NCBI GenBank assembly: GCA_040752295.1 | Contig: JBFMFE010000320.1 | Span: 1-19,324 of the forward strand | From: JBFMFE01 sp040752295 | GTDB taxonomy: Bacteria > UBP15 > UBA6099 > JBFMBQ01 | Direction of reading: 5' to 3' | Length of the DNA stretch: 19,324 bases | The notes under the pieces: model-generated | What the model was told of the DNA's origin: nothing | The model's database searches: none | What the model saw: only the letters and a program-made list of their open reading frames with translations | Shown: positions 7,498-14,101 of the stretch, in pieces | Layout of the letters: each line of letters opens with the position of its first letter | Numbering within the stretch: the stretch's first letter is position 1 | Translations under genes and position numbers: made by a program

Positions 7498-8958
7498 TCA
7501 ATCCCAGACGATGGCCTGTAGAACAAGGTCATGCAGTCCTTTCACTTCCATATCCAGATTGTGATGGCGGATCAGCTCGCCGAGTTGCTTCTTGCAATTA
7601 GCGCAGGGGGCGATAACGATTTCCGCGCCTGTGGCTTTGAGCTGCTCGGCTTTTTTCCTGCCGCCGATTTCCATTCGGAATTCGTGGATTTCATCCATCG
7701 AAACCGTGCCGCCCCCGCCCCCGCAACAGTAGTTGTAACGCCTGCTCGGGGTCATCTCCACGTAATTCCTTATGAACTGACGAATGATGTAGCGCGGCTG
7801 GTCCACGATCCATCCCATCCGGGCGATATTGCAAGGGTCGTGGTAAGTGCATTTCTTTGTAATTTTGTCAGGGTCGAGCCTGACCTTTCCGCTCCTGACG
7901 GCTTCGCAGAGCAGTTCCATGCAATTGATGACCGGCGGCGGATTCGCCCCGCTCCAGAGCGGCACGCCGACCTTTGCCGCGCGCGAGGCGTGGCCGCACT
8001 CGCCGATGAGAATGTATTTCCCGTTCAGCCGCCGGAATTCGGACACGAGGTTTTTTATCACCCGTTCGAAAATCCAGTCGCTGTAGAAAAGCCCGTAGTT
8101 GATCGCATCGTAGTTCTGGTCGCCTATCGTCCAATTATCGGCAAGCCCCATGGCGCGCAGGGCCGCCGCGTTGCCCATGAGCGTGTCAGCCTCCATCATG
8201 TAATCGCTCACGGGCGCGAAGAAGACGTAATCCACGTCCTTTTTCCCGAGCGGAAATTTGACGTCCTGCCCGGTTATTTCTTTTGCTTCCTCCTCGAGAA
8301 ATTCGAGCGTATCCTGAAGCGCGGGCAGCGGAATCGCCGATGTGTTGAAGATTGGCCCTTCGAGTTGCGAGCGTGTGGACACCTGAAGAGCGCGCGGCAT
8401 GAGGCGCATCTCGCTCAGTATGTAACGGCCCAGATGCGTCATCAGACCGTGATCAATGCCCATGGGACATTCCAGCATGCAACGCCGGCACGCCGTGCAC
8501 CTGTAAAGCGAATTGGTGATTTCGTCAATGTCCGGATCGGCGAGATTGAGCGACGCGCCGAGATATTTCGCCTTGATATGTCCGGTCAGCGTGAAATAGC
8601 GACGGTATATTTTCAGCAGCAGATTGGTGCGATAGCAGGGAATGTCTTTCGGGTCTTTTGTAACCTGATACACCGGGCACAGCGATGCGCAGCGGCCGCA
8701 TTTCATGGGCATGCGCGCGTACGTATCAAGGGCATATTTGTAATTGGAGTGCTTGAGCACTTTAGCGAAAGCGTCGAGAAACATCCGGACGCCGTCCCGC
8801 TCATAGGGCGTTTCAATCTGATAGAAATATTTTTCTTTTTCCGGTTTCCGCGGCGCAGGCGGTTCCGTTTCAACTGTCAGAACGCGCTCCTCAAGTTCTC
8901 CGGGCGCTAGTACGTGAACATTTGTGTCGGTATCAATCTGATTCTGCGTAATGCTCAT
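7498..8958 (-). CDS. HdrD/DsrK/TmcB/HmcF-like iron-sulfur protein with CCG domain
   Basis: 486 aa from ATG 8958, chosen because GGAGG lies eight bases upstream and homologous content begins near here; the open frame runs on to 9459 but that extension covers the promoter region. It has two ferredoxin-type groups (Cys 87/90/94/108 and 154/157/160/164) and then a C-terminal CCG motif (Cys370, Cys376, Cys-Cys 411-412 followed by GGGGG, CANC 452-455), the site that holds the non-cubane 4Fe-4S cluster in heterodisulfide reductase HdrD and DsrK. The first CCG repeat is degenerate (FAPVSDYMMEAD lacks the cysteines), as in DsrK-like proteins. The role is cytoplasmic thiol/disulfide or iron-sulfur redox chemistry linked to the cytochrome b next door. 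It is the first gene of the operon, behind a sigma-54 promoter. Confidence 0.9.
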   Translation of the reverse strand: MSITQNQIDTDTNVHVLAPGELEERVLTVETEPPAPRKPEKEKYFYQIETPYERDGVRMFLDAFAKVLKHSNYKYALDTYARMPMKCGRCASLCPVYQVTKDPKDIPCYRTNLLLKIYRRYFTLTGHIKAKYLGASLNLADPDIDEITNSLYRCTACRRCMLECPMGIDHGLMTHLGRYILSEMRLMPRALQVSTRSQLEGPIFNTSAIPLPALQDTLEFLEEEAKEITGQDVKFPLGKKDVDYVFFAPVSDYMMEADTLMGNAAALRAMGLADNWTIGDQNYDAINYGLFYSDWIFERVIKNLVSEFRRLNGKYILIGECGHASRAAKVGVPLWSGANPPPVINCMELLCEAVRSGKVRLDPDKITKKCTYHDPCNIARMGWIVDQPRYIIRQFIRNYVEMTPSRRYNYCCGGGGGTVSMDEIHEFRMEIGGRKKAEQLKATGAEIVIAPCANCKKQLGELIRHHNLDMEVKGLHDLVLQAIVWD

Positions 8959-9037
8959 AGCGTGTTCCTCCCGCGGCGCGCCGACGTGGAAAGTCCGAAC
9001 GTCCAGACGCGCACAATGACCGCCGCTTATCGTAGAG

Positions 9038-9053
9038 GCAATAAACGTGCCAT
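9038..9053 (-). promoter_or_regulatory. Sigma-54 promoter for the Hmc-like operon
   Basis: On the minus strand the sequence reads TGGCACG-TTTA-TTGC, a full match to the sigma-54 -24/-12 consensus with correct GG-N10-GC spacing. Transcription would start near 9026, leaving a ~68-base leader before the HdrD-like ATG at 8958. This requires an enhancer-binding activator; candidate sites lie 173 bases upstream at 9224-9294. Confidence 0.82.
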
Positions 9054-9223
9054 GAAAAAGCGCGTGAAGTTTATTAACCGCGGTAAGGTGAATAGGTTTG
9101 TGAAATACACCACACTGCGCGCCGGATGTTAAACCGCATTTTTTATTAATCGGTACCCACGCTATGATGCCGCGTGATTTTTCCGATTCGGGAGAAATAA
9201 TATTATCTCGCGCGGCTCTTTGT

Positions 9224-9294
9224 GTCGCAATAAAATGCGACGCGACGCGACGTGCGACATATTGCGCGACATGTCGCATGTCTCTGTTTGTCGC
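9224..9294. promoter_or_regulatory. Cluster of GCGAC/GTCGC half-sites, candidate shared upstream activating sequence
   Basis: Within 71 bases there are five GCGAC (9237, 9242, 9247, 9254, 9266) and three GTCGC (9224, 9273, 9290). They form an inverted repeat GTCGCA-N6-TGCGAC at 9224-9241, a perfect 12-bp palindrome GCGACATGTCGC at 9266-9277, and an outer pair TGCGAC-N14-GTCGCA at 9253-9278. The cluster is 173 bp from the minus-strand -24 element and 185 bp from the plus-strand one, the distance typical of sigma-54 enhancer sites. The rest of 8959-9519 holds no gene; an open frame through it is only the upstream run of the HdrD-like frame. Confidence 0.6.
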
Positions 9295-9476
9295 CGACGG
9301 ACTCGCGGTTGAATCCGTTGCTTTAGTGCATTCCCCGCCTGTTCGATTGCCCGTTCGTATGATTGAATTTCTTTGATTATCAACCTTTTCTTTAATACCA
9401 TTGCCTTTTTTTCTTAATGGAAACCGGATGGCAGGCTCGATAGTCAAAACACATTTCAAAACCGGCGTCGTCGTGT

Positions 9477-9493
9477 TTGGCTCGGTTCTTGCT
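9477..9493 (+). promoter_or_regulatory. Sigma-54 promoter for the NifX-DUF1847 operon
   Basis: TTGGCTCG-GTTC-TTGCT matches the -24/-12 consensus with one deviation (T for A after TGGC) and correct GG-N10-GC spacing. Transcription would start near 9504, just ahead of the GGAGG ribosome site at 9506-9510 and the ATG at 9520. Confidence 0.75.
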
Positions 9494-9519
9494 CCTTGAT
9501 TGATCGGAGGCTTTGTTAC

Positions 9520-10503
9520 ATGCGTTTAGCCATTCCATTGTTCCAGGATCGAGTGTCGCCCAGATTCCTTTACGCCGATCAGATGCTTGTCGCCCGCATA
9601 GTGGATGGGGACGTCGTGTCGCGCAAAATCATACCGGCGCCGGAGACAGGAGCGCATGGATGGCTGTCGCGGATGATGGAAATGGACATTGACGTTTTCA
9701 TCTGCGGCGGCGCGGACGAGGATTTCCTTGAAGAAGCGGATTCCTGCAACATACGCGTCTATCACAACGTGGCTGGCGCGGCGGATGAAGTCATCGAGGT
9801 TTTCATGAAGGGATGCCTGCGCGTCGGCCACGGTCTGCTTTCCGGGGCGGACGCCGCCCCGCCGCCCCGTCAGGCGTATATTAGCAGGCGCTCCGGGATT
9901 GACACAGCGCCGCAGCCGGACGCCGTTGACTGCATTCGATGCGTGGAGCGCACGTGTTTGTCAGGCGAAACCTGTCCGGACGCTGGACCGCTTGTTTCTG
10001 ATATGCCGCAGGACGCTGATACGCGTAAAACCCTCGAAGTTGCCGAAGATGTGGCGCTTGAAATCGAACGCAAACTATGCCGCGTCGCCGAGGTCGTTTA
10101 TTTCGCCGTCGGTATGGAGTACAAGCATCTCGGAATGGCTTTCTGCATTGACATGTTCCGCGAGGCGGAGATACTGACGCACCTGCTGCGGCGATTCTTT
10201 ACGGTGACGCCGGTCTGCTGCAAATTCGGCGGCCTGACCGGCGACGCCACCGGCCTGCCGGACGGTCCTTACAACGTGGTCTGCAATCCGGCGGGACAGG
10301 CCGAGGTGCTGAACCGAGGCGGCGCCGAACTGAATCTCATCGTGGGGCTCTGCGTGGGCTGCGATGTCATCTTCACGCGCCACAGCCGCGTGCCGGTGAC
10401 TACGGTTTTCGTCAAGGACAGATCGCTCGCCAACAATCCCGTTGGCGCTCTGTATTCCAAATATTATCTGAAAAATCTGATGGAGGAAATCCGAACGAGG
10501 TGA
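9520..10503 (+). CDS. NifX-like (FeMo-cofactor-binding fold) domain fused to DUF1847 metal-binding domain
   Basis: 327 aa from ATG 9520, nine bases after GGAGG; the earlier TTG at 9496 lies within the promoter and is rejected. Residues 1-~105 (MRLAIPLFQDRVSPRF through VFICGGADEDF) are a NifX/NifB-C/ORP-type domain that in relatives binds FeMo-cofactor or Mo-Cu clusters. Residues ~130-327 match DUF1847: CIRCVERTC with a further Cys in GETC, then MEYKHLGMAFCIDMFREAE, VCCKFGG, VCNPAGQAEVLN, LIVGLCVGCDVIFTRHS and NPVGALYSKYYL. The many conserved cysteines suggest metal or cluster binding; the reaction is unknown. It heads a two-gene operon transcribed away from the Hmc-like operon. The fusion joins two domains usually seen apart, to my knowledge. 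Confidence 0.83.
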   Translation: MRLAIPLFQDRVSPRFLYADQMLVARIVDGDVVSRKIIPAPETGAHGWLSRMMEMDIDVFICGGADEDFLEEADSCNIRVYHNVAGAADEVIEVFMKGCLRVGHGLLSGADAAPPPRQAYISRRSGIDTAPQPDAVDCIRCVERTCLSGETCPDAGPLVSDMPQDADTRKTLEVAEDVALEIERKLCRVAEVVYFAVGMEYKHLGMAFCIDMFREAEILTHLLRRFFTVTPVCCKFGGLTGDATGLPDGPYNVVCNPAGQAEVLNRGGAELNLIVGLCVGCDVIFTRHSRVPVTTVFVKDRSLANNPVGALYSKYYLKNLMEEIRTR

Positions 10504-10509
10504 TCGGCC

Positions 10510-11274
10510 ATGAAAAAGACGGTCCCCGAATCACTGGAAGACCTGGCACTGCTGCGCCGCTGGGGCGCGAAGATATGTCTTGAATCGCGGACCGAAAAGG
10601 AGATTGTCGCGTTTGAACATGACCGCGTATGCCGGGACGGTGTGCGCCTGTCGGTAACGTTCAGCGGCATGTGCGATCACGATCCTTTCTCTTTCAGCAA
10701 AACTTACGCCCGCGGGCACAATCCCTGTTGCGTCAAAGCTGCCGCAAGGGCTTTGATTATCGCAAACACGCGGTTGAAAAGGGATTACGACGACCTTGAA
10801 AAAACCGGCGTCGTTTTTAAGCGAATCATGTTCAACGCGGCGGAAGCATTTCCCGAAATGGAGCGTGCTATCCTCTCAAAGAATCAGCCCGGTGCGATGG
10901 AGTTTGCAATCCGGCTGGCGCGGCTGGGCGAGCCGGTGCATGCCGATATGCGTCTTTCCTACCGCCCCCTTGCGGATGAAAAAGCGCCGCCGAGACGGAT
11001 GACGGCTTCGTTCACGTTCTTTCATGGGCGGCATTCGTATCGCGAGGAGAGAAGTTTCGGCACACTCAAAGAAGGCCTTCCCCGCGCGGAGACCGCCGCC
11101 CTCTTCTCATCGGCAAACCGGCGCATTGAGGCTATCCGGCTGCAGCTCTTGCAGACCGGAATCCGGATTAACACGGCTGTTTTTTCCATGCGGGATTTTG
11201 AGACGGAATGCGTTTTCCCCTACGTTCCGCTCTCATCGGCGGAAGAGAAACCGCTCCTTAATATATGCAACTGA
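10510..11274 (+). CDS. Unrecognised 254-aa protein downstream of NifX-DUF1847
   Basis: I do not recognise this protein. It is soluble, without signal peptide or membrane helices. Visible features are two lone cysteines (C23 and one in DRVC), a GMCDHDPFSFSKTYARGHNP segment followed by a Cys pair at about residues 53-75 that could bind metal, a mixed beta region (RMTASFTFFHGRHSYREERS) and a helical C-terminal part. It begins six bases after the preceding stop, with GAGGTGA as ribosome site overlapping that stop, so the two are co-transcribed and probably co-functional. A role with the NifX-DUF1847 protein in metal-cluster handling is inference from position only. It ends 85 bases before the convergent activator gene. 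Confidence 0.72.
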   Translation: MKKTVPESLEDLALLRRWGAKICLESRTEKEIVAFEHDRVCRDGVRLSVTFSGMCDHDPFSFSKTYARGHNPCCVKAAARALIIANTRLKRDYDDLEKTGVVFKRIMFNAAEAFPEMERAILSKNQPGAMEFAIRLARLGEPVHADMRLSYRPLADEKAPPRRMTASFTFFHGRHSYREERSFGTLKEGLPRAETAALFSSANRRIEAIRLQLLQTGIRINTAVFSMRDFETECVFPYVPLSSAEEKPLLNICN

Positions 11275-11359
11275 ACTTCAGGTGGCATTCCGGTCGAATT
11301 CCGTTAAAACGCCCCGTTTATATCCAGAACGTGTGAATTTCCGACTTCAACGCCGAGGG

Positions 11360-12691
11360 TCAAGCCTGAGAAATATTGTATTTGCGCATTTTGCGCCAGA
11401 GCGTGCCGCGGTGCATGCCGAGTTCGCGCGCGGCTGCCTCGCGGCTGCCGTTATGCCGCCGCAGGGTTTCCGTTATGACGGCGGCTTCGGAACTCTCGCC
11501 GTAGGGCTGCGTCCGCGTGTGTTCTTTGCGGCCGTTCCTGACGGTTTCAACGATTTTTTCAGGCAGATGCTCGATCTCAATCACGGCATTGCGGCACAAC
11601 ACGAAAGCGTGCTCGACCGCGTTTTCAAGCTCGCGCACGTTGCCGGGAAAATCGTATTGACGCAGCAGGTTCAAAGCCTCATCTGAAACCTTCTGAATGT
11701 TCTTGCCTGTGCGGCGCTGCAATCGCCTGATGAAATGCTCGATGAGAGCCGGCAGGTCCTCGAGGCGCTCTTTCAAAGGCGGGACGGTAATATTAATCAC
11801 ATTGATGCGGTAGAAAAGATCTTCACGGAATACGCCCTTGGCAATTATCGCTTCGATATCGCGGTTGGAGGATGCAATGATACGGGCGTCCGTGTATGAG
11901 ACCCTGGTGGCGCCGAGAGGTTGGAATTCGCCGTTGTTGAGCACGCGCAGAAGTTTAACCTGAAGGGACATGGGCATCTCGCTGATTTCATCCAGGAGCA
12001 GCGTGCCGCCCTGCGCCAAAAGAAAATGGCCGGGCTTGTCGCGCTTGGCGTCGGTGAACGCGCCCTTGACGTAGCCGAACAGTTCGGATTCGAGCAGCGG
12101 CTCGGGCAGAGCGGCGCAGTTAAGGCGGATGTAGGGACCGTTGGCACGCGGGCTAAGATTGTGAATTGCCTGCGCGAACAACTCCTTTCCCGAACCGCTC
12201 GGACCCTGAATCAGAACGCTGCTTTCCGATCTGGCGATTTCAGGCAGGATGTCGAATATACGCAGCATTTTTTCATTATTGCTCACGATATCGCCCAGTT
12301 TCTTGTTGACGTCAATTTGTCTCTTAAGTCCCTCGACTTCGGACATATCCCGGAAGAATTCCACTGCTCCCACGAAGTTGCCTTTTTCATCCCGTAAAAT
12401 CGTGGTGCTGACGCTGACCGGAATCTTGTTCCCGGTTTTCGTCATAATGGTGACCCGCTCGTTGTTCACGGGCGTATGCTCCTTGAGCGTTGACCGAAGA
12501 GCGCAGACCCTCTGGCACAGGTCAGTGCGGAAAATATCGAAACAATATTTGCCCACGGCCTCTTCGCGGGTAAAACCGGAGACGGTTTCGGCTGCTTTAT
12601 TGAACGAGGTGATCCTGCACTCCGGGTCAGTGGTGAACACGCCGTCGCTGATGCTGTCGAAGATGATCGAATGAATTTTTTCAGGTTCCAC
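11360..12691 (-). CDS. PAS-AAA-Fis sigma-54-dependent transcriptional activator
   Basis: A 443-aa enhancer-binding protein with GTG start. PAS domain ~1-120 with four cysteines (25, 50, 59, 63; CFDIFRTDLCQRVC), so a redox or metal signal is plausible. AAA+ domain ~135-370: Walker A GPSGSGKE (163-170), sigma-54-contacting loop GAFTDA (210-215), Walker B LLLDE (231-235), sensor I SSNRD, arginine finger region FREDLFYR. Fis-type helix-turn-helix at the end (AARELGMHRGTLWRKMRKY). There is no receiver domain, so it is switched by its PAS ligand rather than by phosphorylation. Its gene has its own sigma-54 promoter and upstream palindromes, and is divergent from the ORP-like operon, like the activator gene beside the ORP operons of Desulfovibrio vulgaris. 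Confidence 0.93.
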   Translation of the reverse strand: MEPEKIHSIIFDSISDGVFTTDPECRITSFNKAAETVSGFTREEAVGKYCFDIFRTDLCQRVCALRSTLKEHTPVNNERVTIMTKTGNKIPVSVSTTILRDEKGNFVGAVEFFRDMSEVEGLKRQIDVNKKLGDIVSNNEKMLRIFDILPEIARSESSVLIQGPSGSGKELFAQAIHNLSPRANGPYIRLNCAALPEPLLESELFGYVKGAFTDAKRDKPGHFLLAQGGTLLLDEISEMPMSLQVKLLRVLNNGEFQPLGATRVSYTDARIIASSNRDIEAIIAKGVFREDLFYRINVINITVPPLKERLEDLPALIEHFIRRLQRRTGKNIQKVSDEALNLLRQYDFPGNVRELENAVEHAFVLCRNAVIEIEHLPEKIVETVRNGRKEHTRTQPYGESSEAAVITETLRRHNGSREAAARELGMHRGTLWRKMRKYNISQA

Positions 12692-12734
12692 TGCCGTCCA
12701 GCCTTACTCTTCGTTCTTCTCATAATTACACAAT

Positions 12735-12750
12735 GCAAAAAACGTGCCAT
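12735..12750 (-). promoter_or_regulatory. Sigma-54 promoter of the activator gene
   Basis: Minus strand reads TGGCACG-TTTT-TTGC, a full consensus -24/-12 element. Expected transcription start is near 12723, about 32 bases before the GTG start at 12691. A sigma-54 activator gene with a sigma-54 promoter implies positive autoregulation. Confidence 0.83.
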
Positions 12751-12832
12751 TTTTCACAAAGAAGCTTGAACCATGTAATGGACTGGATAACGCCGTTAAT
12801 TCGACAGGGAAATCAGGTGGCAATATCGCGGT

Positions 12833-12883
12833 ATTTCATAAATGAAATTGTATTTCTGAAACAATGTTTCATTCATGAAACAT
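12833..12883. promoter_or_regulatory. Three evenly spaced TTTCAT/ATGAAA-type palindromes, candidate activator binding sites
   Basis: Site 1, ATTTCAT-AA-ATGAAAT (12833-12848), is a perfect inverted repeat. Site 3, ATGTTTCAT-TC-ATGAAACAT (12864-12883), is perfect with nine-base arms. Site 2 between them (TATTTC-TGAAACA, 12851-12863) is an imperfect copy. The centres are about 16.5 bp apart. They lie 84-134 bp upstream of the activator's sigma-54 -24 element and ~125-175 bp upstream of the ORP-like operon. The remainder of the 315-base gap 12692-13006 shows only a poor sigma-54-like match on the plus strand at 12979-12994. Confidence 0.65.
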
Positions 12884-13006
12884 CGCGTCTTGTCGCTTTT
12901 GCGCGGAAAATTCGGTTTCAACTAAAAAATTCCTTGATAATTCGCTCTTTCGTCTTTTCATCCTGTTTGCCCGCGAGATGGCATTGAATTTGACTCTTGA
13001 TTGAGC

Positions 13007-13381
13007 ATGAAGCCCGTCACCATCGCCATACCAATCTACGGCAAGCGCATATCGCCAAGACTCGATTGCGCATCTGAATTGTTGCTTGTTGAATGGCGAG
13101 AGAACGGACCGGATTCGCGGCGGCTGATCAATATCTCAGGACAGAACATGATACAGATTATGAAAGTTTTATCCTGCAACGGAACCACGCACCTTGTCTG
13201 CGGCTGCGCGCCGGGATTCTGCCGGAGAATGGCGGAATCGTTAAATATCCGCCTGGTACACATGGACGGAGATATCGAGGATGCGTTGAACCGCATGAAA
13301 ACTGAATTTTTTATATCAGCCGCGCCGTGCCGCAGACGAAGGCGCAACGGCAGAAGAGGCCGGTGGGCGCCGCCGAATTAA
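13007..13381 (+). CDS. NifX/ORP-fold protein (short, basic C terminus)
   Basis: 124 aa from ATG 13007. The N terminus MKPVTIAIPIYGKRISPRLD and the core (LLVEW, THLVCGCAPGFCRRMAESLN) match the dinitrogenase iron-molybdenum cofactor-binding fold shared by NifX, NifB C-terminus, MTH1175 and ORP. The CGCAPGFC segment is unusual and could add a metal site. The tail is arginine-rich (CRRRRRNGRRGRW). First gene of the ORP-like operon. There is no clear ribosome site before the ATG; the TTG two codons earlier gives no better one. The N-terminal half resembles the NifX domain at 9520, suggesting a shared ancestor. Function in cluster storage or transfer is inferred from the family. Confidence 0.78.
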   Translation: MKPVTIAIPIYGKRISPRLDCASELLLVEWRENGPDSRRLINISGQNMIQIMKVLSCNGTTHLVCGCAPGFCRRMAESLNIRLVHMDGDIEDALNRMKTEFFISAAPCRRRRRNGRRGRWAPPN

Positions 13382-13411
13382 AGATGGAATTAAAGCAACA
13401 GGAGGTTGAAT

Positions 13412-13654
13412 ATGCCGAATAAAGATGGAACAGGACCTCGGGGACAGGGGCCGGGAACGGGCCGCGGCATGGGAAAATGCCGTCAGGGCGTCAAAAATCC
13501 CGCCGCCGATGAAAATGTCCGGAACACGAGAAAAAAAACCGGAACCGGATATCGAAAAGGCGGCGGCAAACTCGGTTCGGGAAGTAGAATTGGAAACACA
13601 GGACAGAAAGGACGTCGTTTCAACGTGTTCTCCAATCCCGAATGGTGGCAATAA
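13412..13654 (+). CDS. DUF5320-like glycine-rich small protein
   Basis: 80 aa from ATG 13412, with AGGAGG six bases upstream (the TTG at 13406 lies inside the ribosome site). It begins MPNKDGTGPRGQGPGTGRGM, the DGTGPxGxGPxTGxGxG signature of DUF5320 proteins that accompany NifX/ORP-type genes in anaerobes. The remainder is basic and Gly/Lys/Arg-rich, with one cysteine (GKC), and ends NPEWWQ. Low complexity suggests a flexible or metal-loving accessory protein. It is a paralogue of the next gene by its N-terminal signature but lacks that gene's coiled-coil end. Confidence 0.72.
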   Translation: MPNKDGTGPRGQGPGTGRGMGKCRQGVKNPAADENVRNTRKKTGTGYRKGGGKLGSGSRIGNTGQKGRRFNVFSNPEWWQ

Positions 13655-13682
13655 AAATCTGAACGAAGGGAGGTGAACAAGT

Positions 13683-14036
13683 ATGCCGGGATTTGACGGG
13701 ACGGGTCCGATGGGCTTGGGTCCTCGGACGGGCGGTGGATTTGGTTACTGCGGACAGGGCAGCGGATTCGCGGGAGGGGTTCTTCGCGGGGTCGGCCGTG
13801 GCGGATTCCCGTGGGGTGGCGGCAGGGGCCGCGCATGGGGAGGCGGGCGCGGCATGGGACGGCGCTGGTTTGGATTTGGCCGTTTCGGCTTTCCTTTCGG
13901 TGCGTTCCCCGCGTGGACGCCGCAGGATGAGACGGCGTATCTGAGCAATCAGGCACTAGCACTGGAGAACGAACTCTCCGCCATCCGCGAGAGGCTCGCG
14001 GCGCTGGAGAAGGAATCGGACAGAAAAACGGTCTGA
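13683..14036 (+). CDS. DUF5320 family protein with C-terminal coiled coil
   Basis: 117 aa. The start MPGFDGTGPMGLGPRTGGGF is the DUF5320 signature; the middle (40-80) is very rich in Gly, Arg, Trp and Phe (GGRGRAWGGGRGMGRRWFG), and the end (90-117, ALALENELSAIRERLAALEK) is a short coiled coil likely used for oligomerisation. This layout (Gly-rich head, short coiled coil) is typical of the family. Ribosome site GGGAGGTG is about 8 bases before the ATG. Its function is not established; its neighbours point to the metal-cluster system. It is followed by a strong hairpin with a T run. Confidence 0.82.
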   Translation: MPGFDGTGPMGLGPRTGGGFGYCGQGSGFAGGVLRGVGRGGFPWGGGRGRAWGGGRGMGRRWFGFGRFGFPFGAFPAWTPQDETAYLSNQALALENELSAIRERLAALEKESDRKTV

Positions 14037-14048
14037 TTCACCCTATAG

Positions 14049-14091
14049 TGACCTTTCGGGAGAGCGTACGGCTCCCGAAGGTCATCTTTTT
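14049..14091 (+). terminator. Rho-independent-type hairpin with T5, between DUF5320 and NifX genes
   Basis: TGACCTTTCGGGAG (14049-14062) pairs with CTCCCGAAGGTCA (14072-14084) around a nine-base loop, with one bulged T, and is followed by TC and five Ts (14087-14091). The ribosome site GGAGG of the next gene starts at once (14092). It could be a true terminator, a partial attenuator within the operon, or a structure stabilising the upstream mRNA. Confidence 0.7.
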
Positions 14092-14101
14092 GGAGGCTGA
14101 A

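Noticed and set aside
7531..8910. 459-codon plus-strand frame opposite the HdrD-like gene
   Set aside because: Its translation is rich in His, Arg and Phe without domain motifs; the minus strand carries all the conserved iron-sulfur motifs.
9224..9294. GCGAC copies considered as a short CRISPR-like or tandem repeat array
   Set aside because: The units are five bases, irregularly spaced and in both orientations, unlike CRISPR repeats; location between divergent promoters favours regulator binding sites.
8959..9459. N-terminal extension of the HdrD-like frame up to 9459
   Set aside because: It would add 167 residues without family similarity, covers a consensus sigma-54 promoter and the half-site cluster, and the ATG at 8958 has a proper GGAGG ribosome site.
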